Assembly (NCBI RefSeq): GCF_018332655.1
Contig: NZ_BOQL01000039.1
Span: 1 to 58,841 of the forward strand
Source of the DNA: Actinoplanes auranticolor
GTDB taxonomy: Bacteria; Actinomycetota; Actinomycetes; Mycobacteriales; Micromonosporaceae
Reading direction: 5' to 3'
DNA length: 58,841 bases
Part shown: positions 24,462 through 33,859 of the stretch, in pieces
Layout: every line of letters starts with the position of its first letter
Numbering within the stretch: position 1 is the stretch's first letter
The notes under the pieces: generated by a model
The model's input: only the letters and a program-made list of their open reading frames with translations
Told to the model about the DNA's origin: nothing
Databases searched by the model: none
Made by a program: the position numbers and the translations under genes

Positions 24462-27077
24462 ATGATCCGACTGATGGCCGCGATCCGCACGACGGTCGCC
24501 GTCATGGCGCTGCTCGCTGCCGTGCCGTTGCTGCTAGCCGCAATCGGCGGGAGCCCGCTACCCGATCGGACGCCGTCCTCGGTGGAGATCCAGAACTGGT
24601 TGGACGACCCGATGCAACCGCAGTACGTCGCGGCGACCGTCAAGGCGGCCGCCTGGGTGATATGGGCACTGCTGGCCGCCGCAGTCCTCGGCGTGATGTG
24701 GGTACGGGTGCGGCGCTGGCGGTGGGCTCGCCTGGCGATCTACCTACCCGGCCCGGTGCAGGGATTGGCCGCGACGCTGCTCGGCGCCGCCACCGTCACC
24801 ACCGCCGTCGGCGTGCCGCAACCGCACACCGCCGCCCCTGCCGCCGCGCAGGACACCGTCCCACCTTCTCCAACGACCACGGTGGATGTCGCCACCGTGA
24901 GCTCCACCGCTCAGCACCACAGTCAGCTCAGTCCCGAGCGCGCGTCATCAACCGTCACGGTCCGGCACGGCGACACATTGTGGGACATCGCCGCCGAACG
25001 GCTCGGCAGTGCCCACCGTTGGAAGCAGCTCTACCGGCTCAACACTGACCGCTATCCCGGGATGCGCGGCGGCGACCACATCGAACCCGGTTGGACGCTC
25101 ACTCTCCCTGCCCGCGCCGCCAAATCCGCACCGACGCCAGCACGACCTGGCACCGTCACCCCGAATCCTGCCCCGCCAGACGCCGCCTCGACGATTCCTC
25201 CCCCGTCGAGACCCGCGGCACCACAGGCACCCCATCCTGGAACAACCACTTCACCGGCGGGTCACTCCGCTACGGCCCCCACCAACCCCCATGCCGAACT
25301 CGACAACTCCGCGAACGCACCATCCAGCGCTGCCAACGCGAACGAGACCGGAAGTGACCGTCATCGCACCAGCAACGATCTCGTCCTGCCGGGCAGCGTC
25401 ATTCCTCAGGCGCTAGCCGCGGCGATAACTGCCACCGCGGCGTTGGTGTGGATCCAACGCAGGCGCCGCTACCGGTACCACCCCGGCATCCGCGACGACC
25501 AGCAAAACCTGCACGACGTACAGCCGCTGCCCGCCCCCGTCCGCGCCGCCCAGCGCCACACCCGACACGCCACCGCACCGACCCCGCCGCAACCACCACT
25601 TCACCAGGTCCTGCCTTCCGGTGGGGTCGGACTCATCGGCCCTGGCGCTAACGACGCCGCTCGCGGCTTGATCATCACTGCCCTCACCGCCGGAGCACCC
25701 ACAGACCCCGACCAGCGCGCCGAAGTCGTCACCGACCGCCAGACCCTCGCGGCCCTGATGGGTGATCCGCCGGTGACCGGCTGGCCGCGACTGCACATCG
25801 CCGAAAGTCTCGACCAGGCCCTCACGCTGATCGAGACCCATCTGCTGCACCGCGCACGGGTCCTGGACGAGCACGGCCTCGCCGACCTCGACACCGTGCG
25901 AATGGCTGATCCCAGCGAAGAAGCCTTACCGCCATTGCTCCTGATCACTGACGCCGGGCAGGCGATCCACAGCACCCGGGCCCGGATTACCTTCGGCCTG
26001 ACCCGACGTTTGGATGTCACGGTCGTCGTTGTCGGCCACTGGCCGCACGGTCCAGCCATCGGCGTTTCTCCCGATGGCGAGGCTCGTCTCGGATCTGAGG
26101 ATGCCGACGCCGACACCACACAGCTCGCCGTCCTCGATGTCGCGACTACCCGCGACCTGCTCACCACGGTGCGGGAGGCTCACACGGGCGAGCCCTCATC
26201 GGTGAGCTCCTCGACGTCAGGACCTGCCACGTCAGCCGACTCCGCTTCAGCCACCGAGGGCGTCCCGGAGGTGCTCGCGAACGCCAGCAGCAGTGCGAGC
26301 ACCACCATTGACACCGCCGCGCCCACCGTGACCGAACGCGCACGGCTACGAGTCCTCGGGAGCCCGCACATTGAAGACATCACCGCGGACGGCCGGCCCC
26401 TGCGTGCCAAAGCCCTGGAAATGGCGGTCTTTCTCGCTGTACATCCCGACGGCGCCAGCACCCGCGACATCGGCGAATACCTCGAACCCGACGCCCGCAT
26501 CAGCCAGGCCGACCAGCGCGTGCATACCAACGCCTCCAATCTTCGGCACGTCCTTGGCCGAGCCGGCACCGCAGAGACCAAGAACGCCTACGTCATCAAA
26601 TCCGCCGGGCGCTATCGGCTCGACCCGGCAACCGTCGATGTCGACGTGTGGACTCTGCGCGAGCTGATGCGCAGCGCGAGCATCGCCACGCAGGCACGCC
26701 GCCGTGAACTACTGACCGCCGCCTGCGACCTCTACACCGCGCCTCTTGCTGAAGGTCAGGACTACGAGTGGGTGCAACCGCATCGCGAGACGGTTCGCCG
26801 CTGGGGCACCGAAGCCCACCTGATGCTGGCCGACGACCTACTCGACGATGACCCGCAGGCCGCGTCCGGCCTGCTGGACAAGGCCATCAACCTGGACCGC
26901 TACAACGAGGCGCTCTACACGAAGGCAATGCTCGCCCGCCATGCGCTCGGCGACGCCGACGGCATCCGGACCCTGCTGCGCGCCCTCACCAAGGCACTGG
27001 CTGACCTGGACGCCGAACCCCAGGAAGACACGATCGAACTGGCCCAGAAGCTCCGCAACAGCCTGGACGACAAATGA
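24462..27077 (+). CDS. LysM-containing membrane BTAD regulator
   Basis: 871 aa from ATG 24462, preceded by GAGGGG; a longer frame from 24399 lacks a site. Membrane helices lie at about residues 12-30 (VMALLAAVPLLLAAIG) and 62-84 (AAWVIWALLAAAVLGVMWV). A LysM domain follows at about 160-215 (TVRHGDTLWDIAAERLGSAH, RWKQLYRLNTDRYPGMRGGD), then a Pro/Thr-rich linker, another hydrophobic segment (PQALAAAITATAALVWIQRR), and a C-terminal winged helix (DGRPLRAKALEMAVFLAVHP) and BTAD region (YEWVQPHRETVRRWGTEAHL, LDKAINLDRYNEALYTKAML). LysM domains bind peptidoglycan, so the protein could link cell-wall state to transcription. It is paralogous to the 20.5-kb BTAD protein. Confidence 0.87.
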   Translation: MIRLMAAIRTTVAVMALLAAVPLLLAAIGGSPLPDRTPSSVEIQNWLDDPMQPQYVAATVKAAAWVIWALLAAAVLGVMWVRVRRWRWARLAIYLPGPVQGLAATLLGAATVTTAVGVPQPHTAAPAAAQDTVPPSPTTTVDVATVSSTAQHHSQLSPERASSTVTVRHGDTLWDIAAERLGSAHRWKQLYRLNTDRYPGMRGGDHIEPGWTLTLPARAAKSAPTPARPGTVTPNPAPPDAASTIPPPSRPAAPQAPHPGTTTSPAGHSATAPTNPHAELDNSANAPSSAANANETGSDRHRTSNDLVLPGSVIPQALAAAITATAALVWIQRRRRYRYHPGIRDDQQNLHDVQPLPAPVRAAQRHTRHATAPTPPQPPLHQVLPSGGVGLIGPGANDAARGLIITALTAGAPTDPDQRAEVVTDRQTLAALMGDPPVTGWPRLHIAESLDQALTLIETHLLHRARVLDEHGLADLDTVRMADPSEEALPPLLLITDAGQAIHSTRARITFGLTRRLDVTVVVVGHWPHGPAIGVSPDGEARLGSEDADADTTQLAVLDVATTRDLLTTVREAHTGEPSSVSSSTSGPATSADSASATEGVPEVLANASSSASTTIDTAAPTVTERARLRVLGSPHIEDITADGRPLRAKALEMAVFLAVHPDGASTRDIGEYLEPDARISQADQRVHTNASNLRHVLGRAGTAETKNAYVIKSAGRYRLDPATVDVDVWTLRELMRSASIATQARRRELLTAACDLYTAPLAEGQDYEWVQPHRETVRRWGTEAHLMLADDLLDDDPQAASGLLDKAINLDRYNEALYTKAMLARHALGDADGIRTLLRALTKALADLDAEPQEDTIELAQKLRNSLDDK

Positions 27078-27390
27078 CCACGACCGCCGCTTCCCAACTG
27101 GCTGAGCCTGCGGCTGAGCGCTGTGGACCAGCGCGTTCGCTCTCGTTAGCCGTGCACGGGATACACGGCAGAGCGTCGGTGCTCCGCCGTACGCGGTGAA
27201 GCCGTCACCCGGGTTGCCGCCCCAGCGCTCACGCTGACCGATCGGACGATCCCGCCACCGCCATCTTCTGCGCCGCCGCAGCCAGCTGGTGTCCGGTGCA
27301 TCACTGCCTCTCGGCCCTCCCTGATCGCCGCCGCTATGGCCGTCCTCGTACCGCTGCGGCCGGCGCGAGACTACGGAAACGGACCTGATC
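27078..27390. other. Intergenic gap, nothing recognised
   Basis: About 310 bases between the LysM-BTAD gene and the next membrane gene. No coherent frame or strong repeat was seen. GGAAACGGACC at about 27376-27386 may be the ribosome-binding site of the following gene. Confidence 0.4.
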
Positions 27391-28824
27391 GTGAACCTCG
27401 ATGACGTCGCAGCCCTCTACCAAGACAACCGGACGCTCCTGATCAGCGCCGCGATCCTGACCGGACTGGGCCTCCTACTCCTCATCATCAATCGACTGCG
27501 CCGGCTGGCCGAGCATCGTCTGGCGCTACTTCTCGCGAACCTCCTGACCGTCATCGCGGCGGCTCTGGCGACCATGGTGTCCGCGTCGGGCATGTGGAAG
27601 TTCTTCACCGACATCCTGGGCTCGTCGCCGCTGCGGATCGCGTTTTTCGCCTACATCGAGGTCGCACTGTTCGCCAGCGCCCTTCTGGCTCGTGCGCGGC
27701 TACTGCGCGAACCCGAGAAAGGCACCACCGGCGTCGACGGCGCCGCGGTCTGGGTCCTCGCCACAGTGACCGCGAGCCTGTCCGCCCTCGACGCCAACAC
27801 CTTCCGCGAGGTCTGCCTGCGCCTGGTCGCACCGCTGGTCGCCGCATGGATGTGGGAACGCGCGCTGGCCGCCGAGCGCAGCGTCCGGCTCGGCAGCACG
27901 ATGGGCCGCATCCACTGGGCCATCACGATCGAACGGATCGTCGTCTGGCTGCGGCTGGCCGAGGCACAAGACCGCGATGTCTCGGAGGTCGACCGTGCAC
28001 GCCGCCGCGCCTGCCTCGCCCGCGCCCGCCTTCGCCTGCACCTGCTGCAGAGCAAGAAGGCAGCCACCTGGCGGATACGCCGCGCCAACAACCGCGTCAT
28101 CCGCCAGGCCATGCACTCCGCCGAACTCGCCGGCCTGGCCGACTTCCCCGACGCCGCCGACGAACGCGAAGCCACACAGATGTACATGGCCACCCTCTAC
28201 GGCATCGTCGACGCCACCACACCCGAGGCCGTAGCCCGATTCAACGCCTGGCAGCTCGACACGACCAAACCCATCACCGTCAGCGCACCGAACCCCTTCG
28301 CCGCTGCTGGCACAGACAAGCACCCCGGGACGGACCCGACGACCAGCTCACCCGCCGATGCCGCCTCGCTGACGGCAGGCAGCCCGCGCACCACCCACGC
28401 GTTCCCTGATCACGTGACGGACGAGCCAGCCGGCCCGTACCCGGCCGCCCGTCATCTCACTACCGGGACCAAGGTGCGACAGGAAGTGGAAGTAGATGGC
28501 CGCGACAGCGAGTGGGCCACCGAAGAGCTCCGGCGGGCCGATCAACACAAGGTGGGTTGGCCCTCCATGGGCTACGACGCGCGTGACGGCAGCGGTGAGC
28601 TGATCGACGAACCCAGCGGGGACGAGGAAGCTGCCCGGTCCGCCGTCGCGGCCATGCGCCGATTCTGGAACAGCGAGATTGCCCAAGGCCGGGTACCCAC
28701 GGGAGCCGAACTGTCCCGGGCCGCCGGAGTGCCACCCACCACCGGCCTCGGACGGCGCAAACGCCGTGAGTGGGAAGCAGACCTGCCGGGCCACCTCAAA
28801 GTCACTGCCCCCGCAGCTCGCTGA
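27391..28824 (+). CDS. Four-helix membrane protein with long cytoplasmic tail
   Basis: 477 aa from GTG 27391. Four N-terminal hydrophobic helices (about residues 17-34 SAAILTGLGLLLLIINRL, 45-63 LLANLLTVIAAALATMVSAS, 84-102 IAFFAYIEVALFASALLA and 113-131 GAAVWVLATVTASLSALDAN) precede a basic helical region (residues about 150-280) and an acidic, proline-rich tail containing a possible HTH near the end (WNSEIAQGRVPTGAELSRAA). The layout resembles DUF2637/Spd-type membrane proteins common on actinobacterial plasmids and ICEs, but I cannot assign it firmly. It follows the LysM-BTAD gene on the same strand. Confidence 0.65.
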   Translation: MNLDDVAALYQDNRTLLISAAILTGLGLLLLIINRLRRLAEHRLALLLANLLTVIAAALATMVSASGMWKFFTDILGSSPLRIAFFAYIEVALFASALLARARLLREPEKGTTGVDGAAVWVLATVTASLSALDANTFREVCLRLVAPLVAAWMWERALAAERSVRLGSTMGRIHWAITIERIVVWLRLAEAQDRDVSEVDRARRRACLARARLRLHLLQSKKAATWRIRRANNRVIRQAMHSAELAGLADFPDAADEREATQMYMATLYGIVDATTPEAVARFNAWQLDTTKPITVSAPNPFAAAGTDKHPGTDPTTSSPADAASLTAGSPRTTHAFPDHVTDEPAGPYPAARHLTTGTKVRQEVEVDGRDSEWATEELRRADQHKVGWPSMGYDARDGSGELIDEPSGDEEAARSAVAAMRRFWNSEIAQGRVPTGAELSRAAGVPPTTGLGRRKRREWEADLPGHLKVTAPAAR

Positions 28825-28924
28825 ACAGATGCCAGCGGGCCGCAGCATGAACACGCCACTAAAACCCGGTGGCCTGACCCTCCGAAGCAATGCGTGGCGT
28901 TTCGTCGTCAGGTGCGCGGCCCTG

Positions 28925-29326
28925 TCATCGCCAGCGGGTGGCCGCGTACACGATGGTGGCGATCAGGCCGGTCACGGTGAGCAGGCCGCCCAGCAGCGCG
29001 GTGCCGAACGGAAGGATGTTGCCGGGCAGAACTAGAGCGGGAATTGCCGCGGACACCACCGGTGCGGGGATCAGCAAGACCGGCCACCACGGCACCCGCG
29101 CCCACCGGGCGAGGCCGCCGGCACCGAGCAGAAGTACCGCGGCGGTAAGGAGCAGCAGTCCGCCTCGGGTCTGCTCGGCGAGCGCCTCGCTGGTGTTGGA
29201 GATGTGGAACCGGAGGCTCATGCCGGCGCCGAGAGCCACGAGACCGACCGACGCGGCGATCACCGCGACCGCGGCGCCGGCTGGGCGCACCGGTGCGGAT
29301 GGGGCCGGCGGACCGTAGGGCGTCAT
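28925..29326 (-). CDS. Small membrane protein
   Basis: 133 aa from ATG 29326 (MTPYGPPAPSAPVRPAGAAV). Four hydrophobic segments are visible: AVAVIAASVGLVALGAGMSL, LLLLTAAVLLLGAGGLARWA, WPVLLIPAPVVSAAIPALVL and GTALLGGLLTVTGLIATIVY. There is no recognised family. It lies downstream of the large secreted protein on the same strand, separated by a strong hairpin. Confidence 0.65.
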   Translation of the reverse strand: MTPYGPPAPSAPVRPAGAAVAVIAASVGLVALGAGMSLRFHISNTSEALAEQTRGGLLLLTAAVLLLGAGGLARWARVPWWPVLLIPAPVVSAAIPALVLPGNILPFGTALLGGLLTVTGLIATIVYAATRWR

Positions 29327-29349
29327 AGTCTCTCCTCGCGGCAGCCGAC

Positions 29350-29390
29350 GGTGCCGGGGCGTCAGCGCGTCACGCGTCGGCCCCGGCACC
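29350..29390 (-). terminator. GC-rich hairpin after the secreted SGNH/VWA gene
   Basis: Perfect 11-bp arms (GGTGCCGGGGC at 29350-29360, complement at 29380-29390) with a 19-base loop lie just past the stop at 29399 of the minus-strand gene. Confidence 0.65.
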
Positions 29391-29398
29391 GCGGGCGG

Positions 29399-32158
29399 CT
29401 ACTTCGTCTTGAGGACGAAGCCGAATCCGGTCCGTCTCGAACCGAACTGTCCGATGGTGATTTTGCCGTTGTCGTGGATGGTGCCCTTGCCGCGATGGGT
29501 GATGACCTTCCGGCCGTCCTTGGCCCTGATCGTCGCGGTGTAGGAGCGGCCGTCCTTGACGATGTCGAACGTCAGCTCGACGGTCTTGCCTGACCGGGCT
29601 CGCACGGTGGCAGTGCCGGCGACCTTCGTGACGGTGTTCTTCGTGCGGGTGACGGCGACTCGGCCGGCGGTGACGTCGCCGGAGACCAGCAGGCAGTCAC
29701 GACCGCCGCCGACGAACACCAGGCGTTGCTTGGTCGCCTGCGGTGCGACGGTCACCGTCACGGTCGCCGGGGGCGACGTCGCGCCGGCCTGGTCGGCGGT
29801 CGTGTAGGTGAACGTGTCCGTGCCTGTGAACCTGGCCGTCGGCGTGTACGTGAACGACCCGTCGGCGGCCAGGGCGAGAGTGCCGTTCCGCGGTGCGGTG
29901 GCGACCTTCGCGGTGAAGACGTCACCGGCGTTGGCGTCCGTGTCGTTCGCGAGGACTCCGGGCGCAGGAACGCTCAGGGCGGTGCCGGTCTCGGTGGTGA
30001 ACGCGTCGGGCACGGCCACCGGCGCCGCGTTCTCCGGCTCCGACGTGCCGACCTCGACGCCTTCCTTGTCGACGGCCGGGATGCCCGACGTGGGGTCGCA
30101 CACGTTCCCGGTCTTGTCGCCGTCGCGGTCCTCCTGGGCGGGGTTCGCGATGTCCGGGCAGTTGTCGACCGGGTCTTGGACCCCGTCGCCGTCCCGGTCC
30201 ACGATGATCGGTGCGGTCGCCACCGCGCTCTTCCCGCTGGTCGACTTCACCGTCATCGTGACCAGACCCTCGTACGGGGCCGCGTACGTGTGCGTGTAGG
30301 ACGGCGTGCTGGTCGTGGCGTCCGGCGTGCCGTCGCTGTCGGCGTCCCAGACATACGTGAGGGTGCCGCCGGCCGGGTCGAACGATCCGGCACCGTCGAA
30401 CCTGACCGGTTTGCCGACCGCGGCGTTGTAGCTGTCGCCGATGGACGCGTACGGCGTTGCCAGCGACGTCTCGACGATCTCGTCGATGGCGGTGGACACG
30501 TCCTCGCCGTCAACCGCGGCCAGGACCTTGCCGCCGGTCCCCGCGGCGACCTCCGCGAGCGCGGCATCGGTGTTCCCGACGACGTTGACGACAGCCGGGT
30601 CGACGGCGAGGGCCTTGGCGACGATGTCGGCCGCGGTCAGTCCGGACACCGGCTCCGGGTTGTGCGCCGGTGCGTCGGTGAATACGATGACCTGCTTCTT
30701 GACGCCGGACCGCCACGGCTGCTTGATCGCGGTGTCGAGACCCGAGAACGCCGACTCCGGGTAGTCCCCGCCGCCGTCGGCGGACAGATTTCCGACCGCG
30801 GCCTTCACTGCGGCGGCGTCGGCGGTGAACTCCTGGTCGAGCCGGGACGGGTAGTCCGACGGGTCGCCGGTGTGCCCGGGCTGGTCCCGGTAGGACACGA
30901 CCGCGATCCGGTACGACGAGGTGCCGGCGGCGAGGCGATCAGCGACCGCGTTGACCCGGTTCTTGACCGCGTCGATCGTGCCGCCCATCGATCCCGTCGT
31001 GTCGACGACGAAGATCAGGTCAAGGGCCTGCGCCGTTTCGACCGGTGTGCCGGTCGCTCCGGCTCCGAAGTTGGCGGTGAGGATGTTCTTGTACTGCTCG
31101 TGCCCCTCCGGGTTCGGGTGGTACCAGGTCAGGGGATGCGCCGCCTGGAACGGCTCGACGAACCACGAGTTCGGATTCTTCAGCCCGGCCCGCGGGTCGG
31201 GCTCGTGCCCGGCGAACCGGTCCAGGGCCTGGGGCAGGTGGGTGACGAAGTCCGAGCCGACCTCCGTCTCCGCCGCCGCGATTGCTTTCTCCTGCACCGT
31301 CCGCCCCTTGACGCCCAGCTCGCGGACCTTCTTCGCCGCGTCGTAGGTGTCGGTGATCTTGCCGGTCAGTTTGTTCCGGAACTTCAGCACGAAGTCGACG
31401 TCACCGACGAGTTGCGGGTAGCCGAGCACGACGACCTTCGCGTCCGGCCGCAACCGCCTGCGCATGTCGACGAGGATGTCCTTGAGCTGCGCGGCCATGC
31501 CGTCGCTGCCGGTGTCGTCGAGACGCTCGTTCGCGTACTTCACCCGGGCGCGGCAGTCGCCGGGGTCGCGATCACCGACGATGAAGCACTCCTCGACGAT
31601 GTTCTTGAACCGGACGTCGTTGCCGCCGAACGTGAACAGCACAAGGTCGGTGGTCTTGGTGATCGATTCCTTCTGCGGCCGCAGCTTTGTGTTGCAGAGC
31701 GACGTCGGACCGCCCACGACGGTCGTGATGATCTCATCGCCGGTTCCGGAGTGGCAGCGGCCGACCTCGGGGAGGTTCCCGACGTCGCGCTGGGTCCAGT
31801 AGTCCTTCATGACGCCGCCGGAACACGCCCGGTTGAAGACCTCCGCCGCGTAACCCCGGCCGTGCAGCCAGTCGCGGTACCGCATGCTCCAGTTGGTCCG
31901 GCTCCGGTAGCAGAGCGTGGGATTCTCGTAGTTCCCGGCGCCGTTGCCGGCCGAGAAGCTGTCGCCGACCAGAGCAATGCTGAGGCGCTTTTCCGGCGAT
32001 GCGGCAGCGGCCTGCAACGCCGGCACTGCGGCCGGTGCACGCCGCTGGGTCTCGGCGACCGCGGCGCCGGTTTCGGTGAGGCTAAGGGCGGCGGCGAGGA
32101 AGGCCACGGCGACCGCCGGTGCACTCCGGCGGCTGCCTCTGAACGGACGATATGACAC
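29399..32158 (-). CDS. Secreted multidomain protein: SGNH hydrolase, VWA, PKD, TSP3, cadherin-like
   Basis: 919 aa from GTG 32158. A signal peptide (basic RGSRRSAP, hydrophobic AVAVAFLAAALSLTETGA, cut near AVAET at about 36) leads into an SGNH/GDSL esterase-like domain with the nucleophile motif LVGDSFSAGNG (S67) and the distal HPNPEGHEQY histidine block. Then come a VWA domain (VVDTTGSMGGTIDAV near residue 387, MIDAS-like), a PKD domain (FDGAGSFDPAGGTLTYVWDA), a thrombospondin type 3 Ca-binding stretch (DRDGDGVQDPVDNCPDI) and a cadherin-like repeat (GVLANDTDANAGDVF). No LPXTG or C-terminal membrane anchor is seen. Such proteins act outside the cell, probably on surface glycans or esters and in adhesion; the substrate is unknown. 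Confidence 0.87.
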   Translation of the reverse strand: MSYRPFRGSRRSAPAVAVAFLAAALSLTETGAAVAETQRRAPAAVPALQAAAASPEKRLSIALVGDSFSAGNGAGNYENPTLCYRSRTNWSMRYRDWLHGRGYAAEVFNRACSGGVMKDYWTQRDVGNLPEVGRCHSGTGDEIITTVVGGPTSLCNTKLRPQKESITKTTDLVLFTFGGNDVRFKNIVEECFIVGDRDPGDCRARVKYANERLDDTGSDGMAAQLKDILVDMRRRLRPDAKVVVLGYPQLVGDVDFVLKFRNKLTGKITDTYDAAKKVRELGVKGRTVQEKAIAAAETEVGSDFVTHLPQALDRFAGHEPDPRAGLKNPNSWFVEPFQAAHPLTWYHPNPEGHEQYKNILTANFGAGATGTPVETAQALDLIFVVDTTGSMGGTIDAVKNRVNAVADRLAAGTSSYRIAVVSYRDQPGHTGDPSDYPSRLDQEFTADAAAVKAAVGNLSADGGGDYPESAFSGLDTAIKQPWRSGVKKQVIVFTDAPAHNPEPVSGLTAADIVAKALAVDPAVVNVVGNTDAALAEVAAGTGGKVLAAVDGEDVSTAIDEIVETSLATPYASIGDSYNAAVGKPVRFDGAGSFDPAGGTLTYVWDADSDGTPDATTSTPSYTHTYAAPYEGLVTMTVKSTSGKSAVATAPIIVDRDGDGVQDPVDNCPDIANPAQEDRDGDKTGNVCDPTSGIPAVDKEGVEVGTSEPENAAPVAVPDAFTTETGTALSVPAPGVLANDTDANAGDVFTAKVATAPRNGTLALAADGSFTYTPTARFTGTDTFTYTTADQAGATSPPATVTVTVAPQATKQRLVFVGGGRDCLLVSGDVTAGRVAVTRTKNTVTKVAGTATVRARSGKTVELTFDIVKDGRSYTATIRAKDGRKVITHRGKGTIHDNGKITIGQFGSRRTGFGFVLKTK

Positions 32159-32763
32159 GGGCGCACTTCTTTCGGCGAATGATGTCGGATGGCGCGTGTC
32201 TGGGAACTCTCCGCCTGGAAATGCGTGCCTGGGAAGATTCTGAGAATCGTTGTGTCGATGCGGCGGGCGGTTCCGGCCGTTCGGGTTAACCGGTACGAAG
32301 ACATAACCGTCGGCTGTTCGGATCGTTCGCGAGGCGCCGACCGGCGAGCATTACCTCGTTACCCTGGGGTACGACAGCGGTCGCACTCGACCACACCACG
32401 GCGCACCGAGTGCTCCCTGAGAAATTGGCGATCAACGTCAGCGAAAGGATATTCCTACGGACGGTCATCAAACCTCGTCGCAACGCTCGCCCGCGCCAGC
32501 AAGACCGACAAAGCCTTTTCAGCTTGGGAGCAAGCGCACTCAGCAGTCGCCCTTCCGCCTGCCCGCTTCGGGGCGCGGAACCACGCCTACCGGCCTATGA
32601 GTGTGCTTCAGCCGCGGGGTGTCATGTCGCCCCGGCGACAGCACGGAGCGAGAGCTGACACTATCGTCGGCCTTACCCCTGCCAAGCGGCACAATGATCG
32701 GATGTCCGCGCCCCGGCATGGTCGAGCGCACTCAACTCGCCCAATGGATGAAGATTCGCTGTA
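32159..32763. other. 600-bp intergenic region, nothing recognised
   Basis: Between the secreted protein gene (starting at 32158, minus) and the peptidoglycan hydrolase (ending at 32764, minus). Frames are short and not protein-like on either strand. It must hold the promoter of the secreted protein. Base composition looks less GC-rich than the flanks. Confidence 0.45.
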
Positions 32764-33777
32764 TCAGTAAATGCTGATGTGGACGTGGTTGGTGTGCCAG
32801 CCGGACGGGTCATCGCCTCCGTACGGATTGTTGTAGGCGTGCCATCCCTGTTGCGGTGTCCAGATTTTGCGGAACCAGATGACGTACATGATGCCGAGGC
32901 GGTCGGCGTTGGCGACCGCCCAAGCCGCCATCGTGTCGCCTCGTGCCTTCTGAGCGCCGGCGGCTTCCCCGCCGGACGTCATCATGAAGTCGCAGGCGCG
33001 GCCTTCTGGGTGCTCGCCGTGGTCATCGACTCGGTAGCAGCCCGGCTTCGACCAGCCGGCGGAGGTGGCCTGCTGAACGAAATGTAGGGTCCGCGGGGTT
33101 ATGCAACCGATGCCGGTCGTCGGGTCGGGGATGATGGAGCAACTCTGGTCGGGCCAGGAGCCGTCCGGTTTGCGTGGCGCCGGTTCGACGCTGACGAACG
33201 ACATCGTCGAGCAGTCGAGCGCAATCTCACCGATCCCGTATTGATCGACGAGGGCGATGGCGTTATTGGTCCACTTCGCGTAAGCGTCGGGGTACGCGGA
33301 CACCTGGACCGCTTGGCCGGCGTCGGTGAGCGGCATGGTCTGCCAGCCGGGGACGGTCTTGAGCTTGTCGTAGAACTTGCCCGCTTGGTAGGCAGGTTCC
33401 CTCAGTTGTTCTGGTGTCCCCCACCCTTGGCTCGGGCGCTGCTGGAAGACCCCGATGGAGTCGTGGTCGTTGTCGTCGCCGAGGTGGGGCAGGTTCCGTA
33501 GCCCGGACTCTTGCATGGCGACTGCGACAGCGACGGTCTGTCCCCAACGGCCGACGCCTTTGGCGGCACCGACCTGAATGATGGTCACGGCGATGTCGAG
33601 TTGGTCGGCGGCCCATTGCGCAGTGTCGGCTGGTTGCGCGGAGGCACCGGCGCTGGGCGCGCCGGCCGGGCTGCACGTTCCGGAGCCGTCGCCCATCACG
33701 GCGGACATCAGCAGTACGGGCAGCCCGAGGCACGCGATGATGACGATGGTGACGGTGCCGAAGACGGCCTTGAACAT
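32764..33777 (-). CDS. Conjugation-type peptidoglycan hydrolase (VirB1-like)
   Basis: 337 aa from ATG 33777. An N-terminal membrane/signal segment (TVTIVIIACLGLPVLLMSAV) is followed by a lysozyme-like transglycosylase region with the catalytic glutamate E90 (VAVAMQESGLRNL) and SIGVFQQRPSQGWG. A C-terminal domain of the kind found in actinobacterial phage and ICE wall hydrolases has the histidine/aspartate set DDHGEHPEGRACDFMM and WHTNHVHIS. Such proteins open the cell wall for a type IV secretion channel. It is at the downstream end of the minus-strand gene string that includes the T4SS genes. Confidence 0.83.
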   Translation of the reverse strand: MFKAVFGTVTIVIIACLGLPVLLMSAVMGDGSGTCSPAGAPSAGASAQPADTAQWAADQLDIAVTIIQVGAAKGVGRWGQTVAVAVAMQESGLRNLPHLGDDNDHDSIGVFQQRPSQGWGTPEQLREPAYQAGKFYDKLKTVPGWQTMPLTDAGQAVQVSAYPDAYAKWTNNAIALVDQYGIGEIALDCSTMSFVSVEPAPRKPDGSWPDQSCSIIPDPTTGIGCITPRTLHFVQQATSAGWSKPGCYRVDDHGEHPEGRACDFMMTSGGEAAGAQKARGDTMAAWAVANADRLGIMYVIWFRKIWTPQQGWHAYNNPYGGDDPSGWHTNHVHISIY

Positions 33778-33808
33778 GGGCGTTTGGCCTTTCGCCGGAA
33801 ACGAAAAG

Positions 33809-33839
33809 GGCCGGTCTTCGCACGAGCGCGCGGCCGGCC
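33809..33839 (-). terminator. Hairpin with T-rich tail upstream of the wall hydrolase
   Basis: GGCCGG (33809-33814) pairs with CCGGCC (33834-33839). On the minus strand the stem is followed by CTTTTCGTTTCC, a terminator-like tail. It lies between the 113-aa gene and the hydrolase, so it could terminate or attenuate read-through. Confidence 0.55.
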
Positions 33840-33859
33840 GGGGTCGAGGACGCGGTTGC

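Noticed and set aside
29726..32155. Plus-strand frame of 809 codons opposite the SGNH/VWA gene
   Set aside because: It is Arg/Val-rich shadow sequence; the minus strand shows a signal peptide and five recognisable domains.
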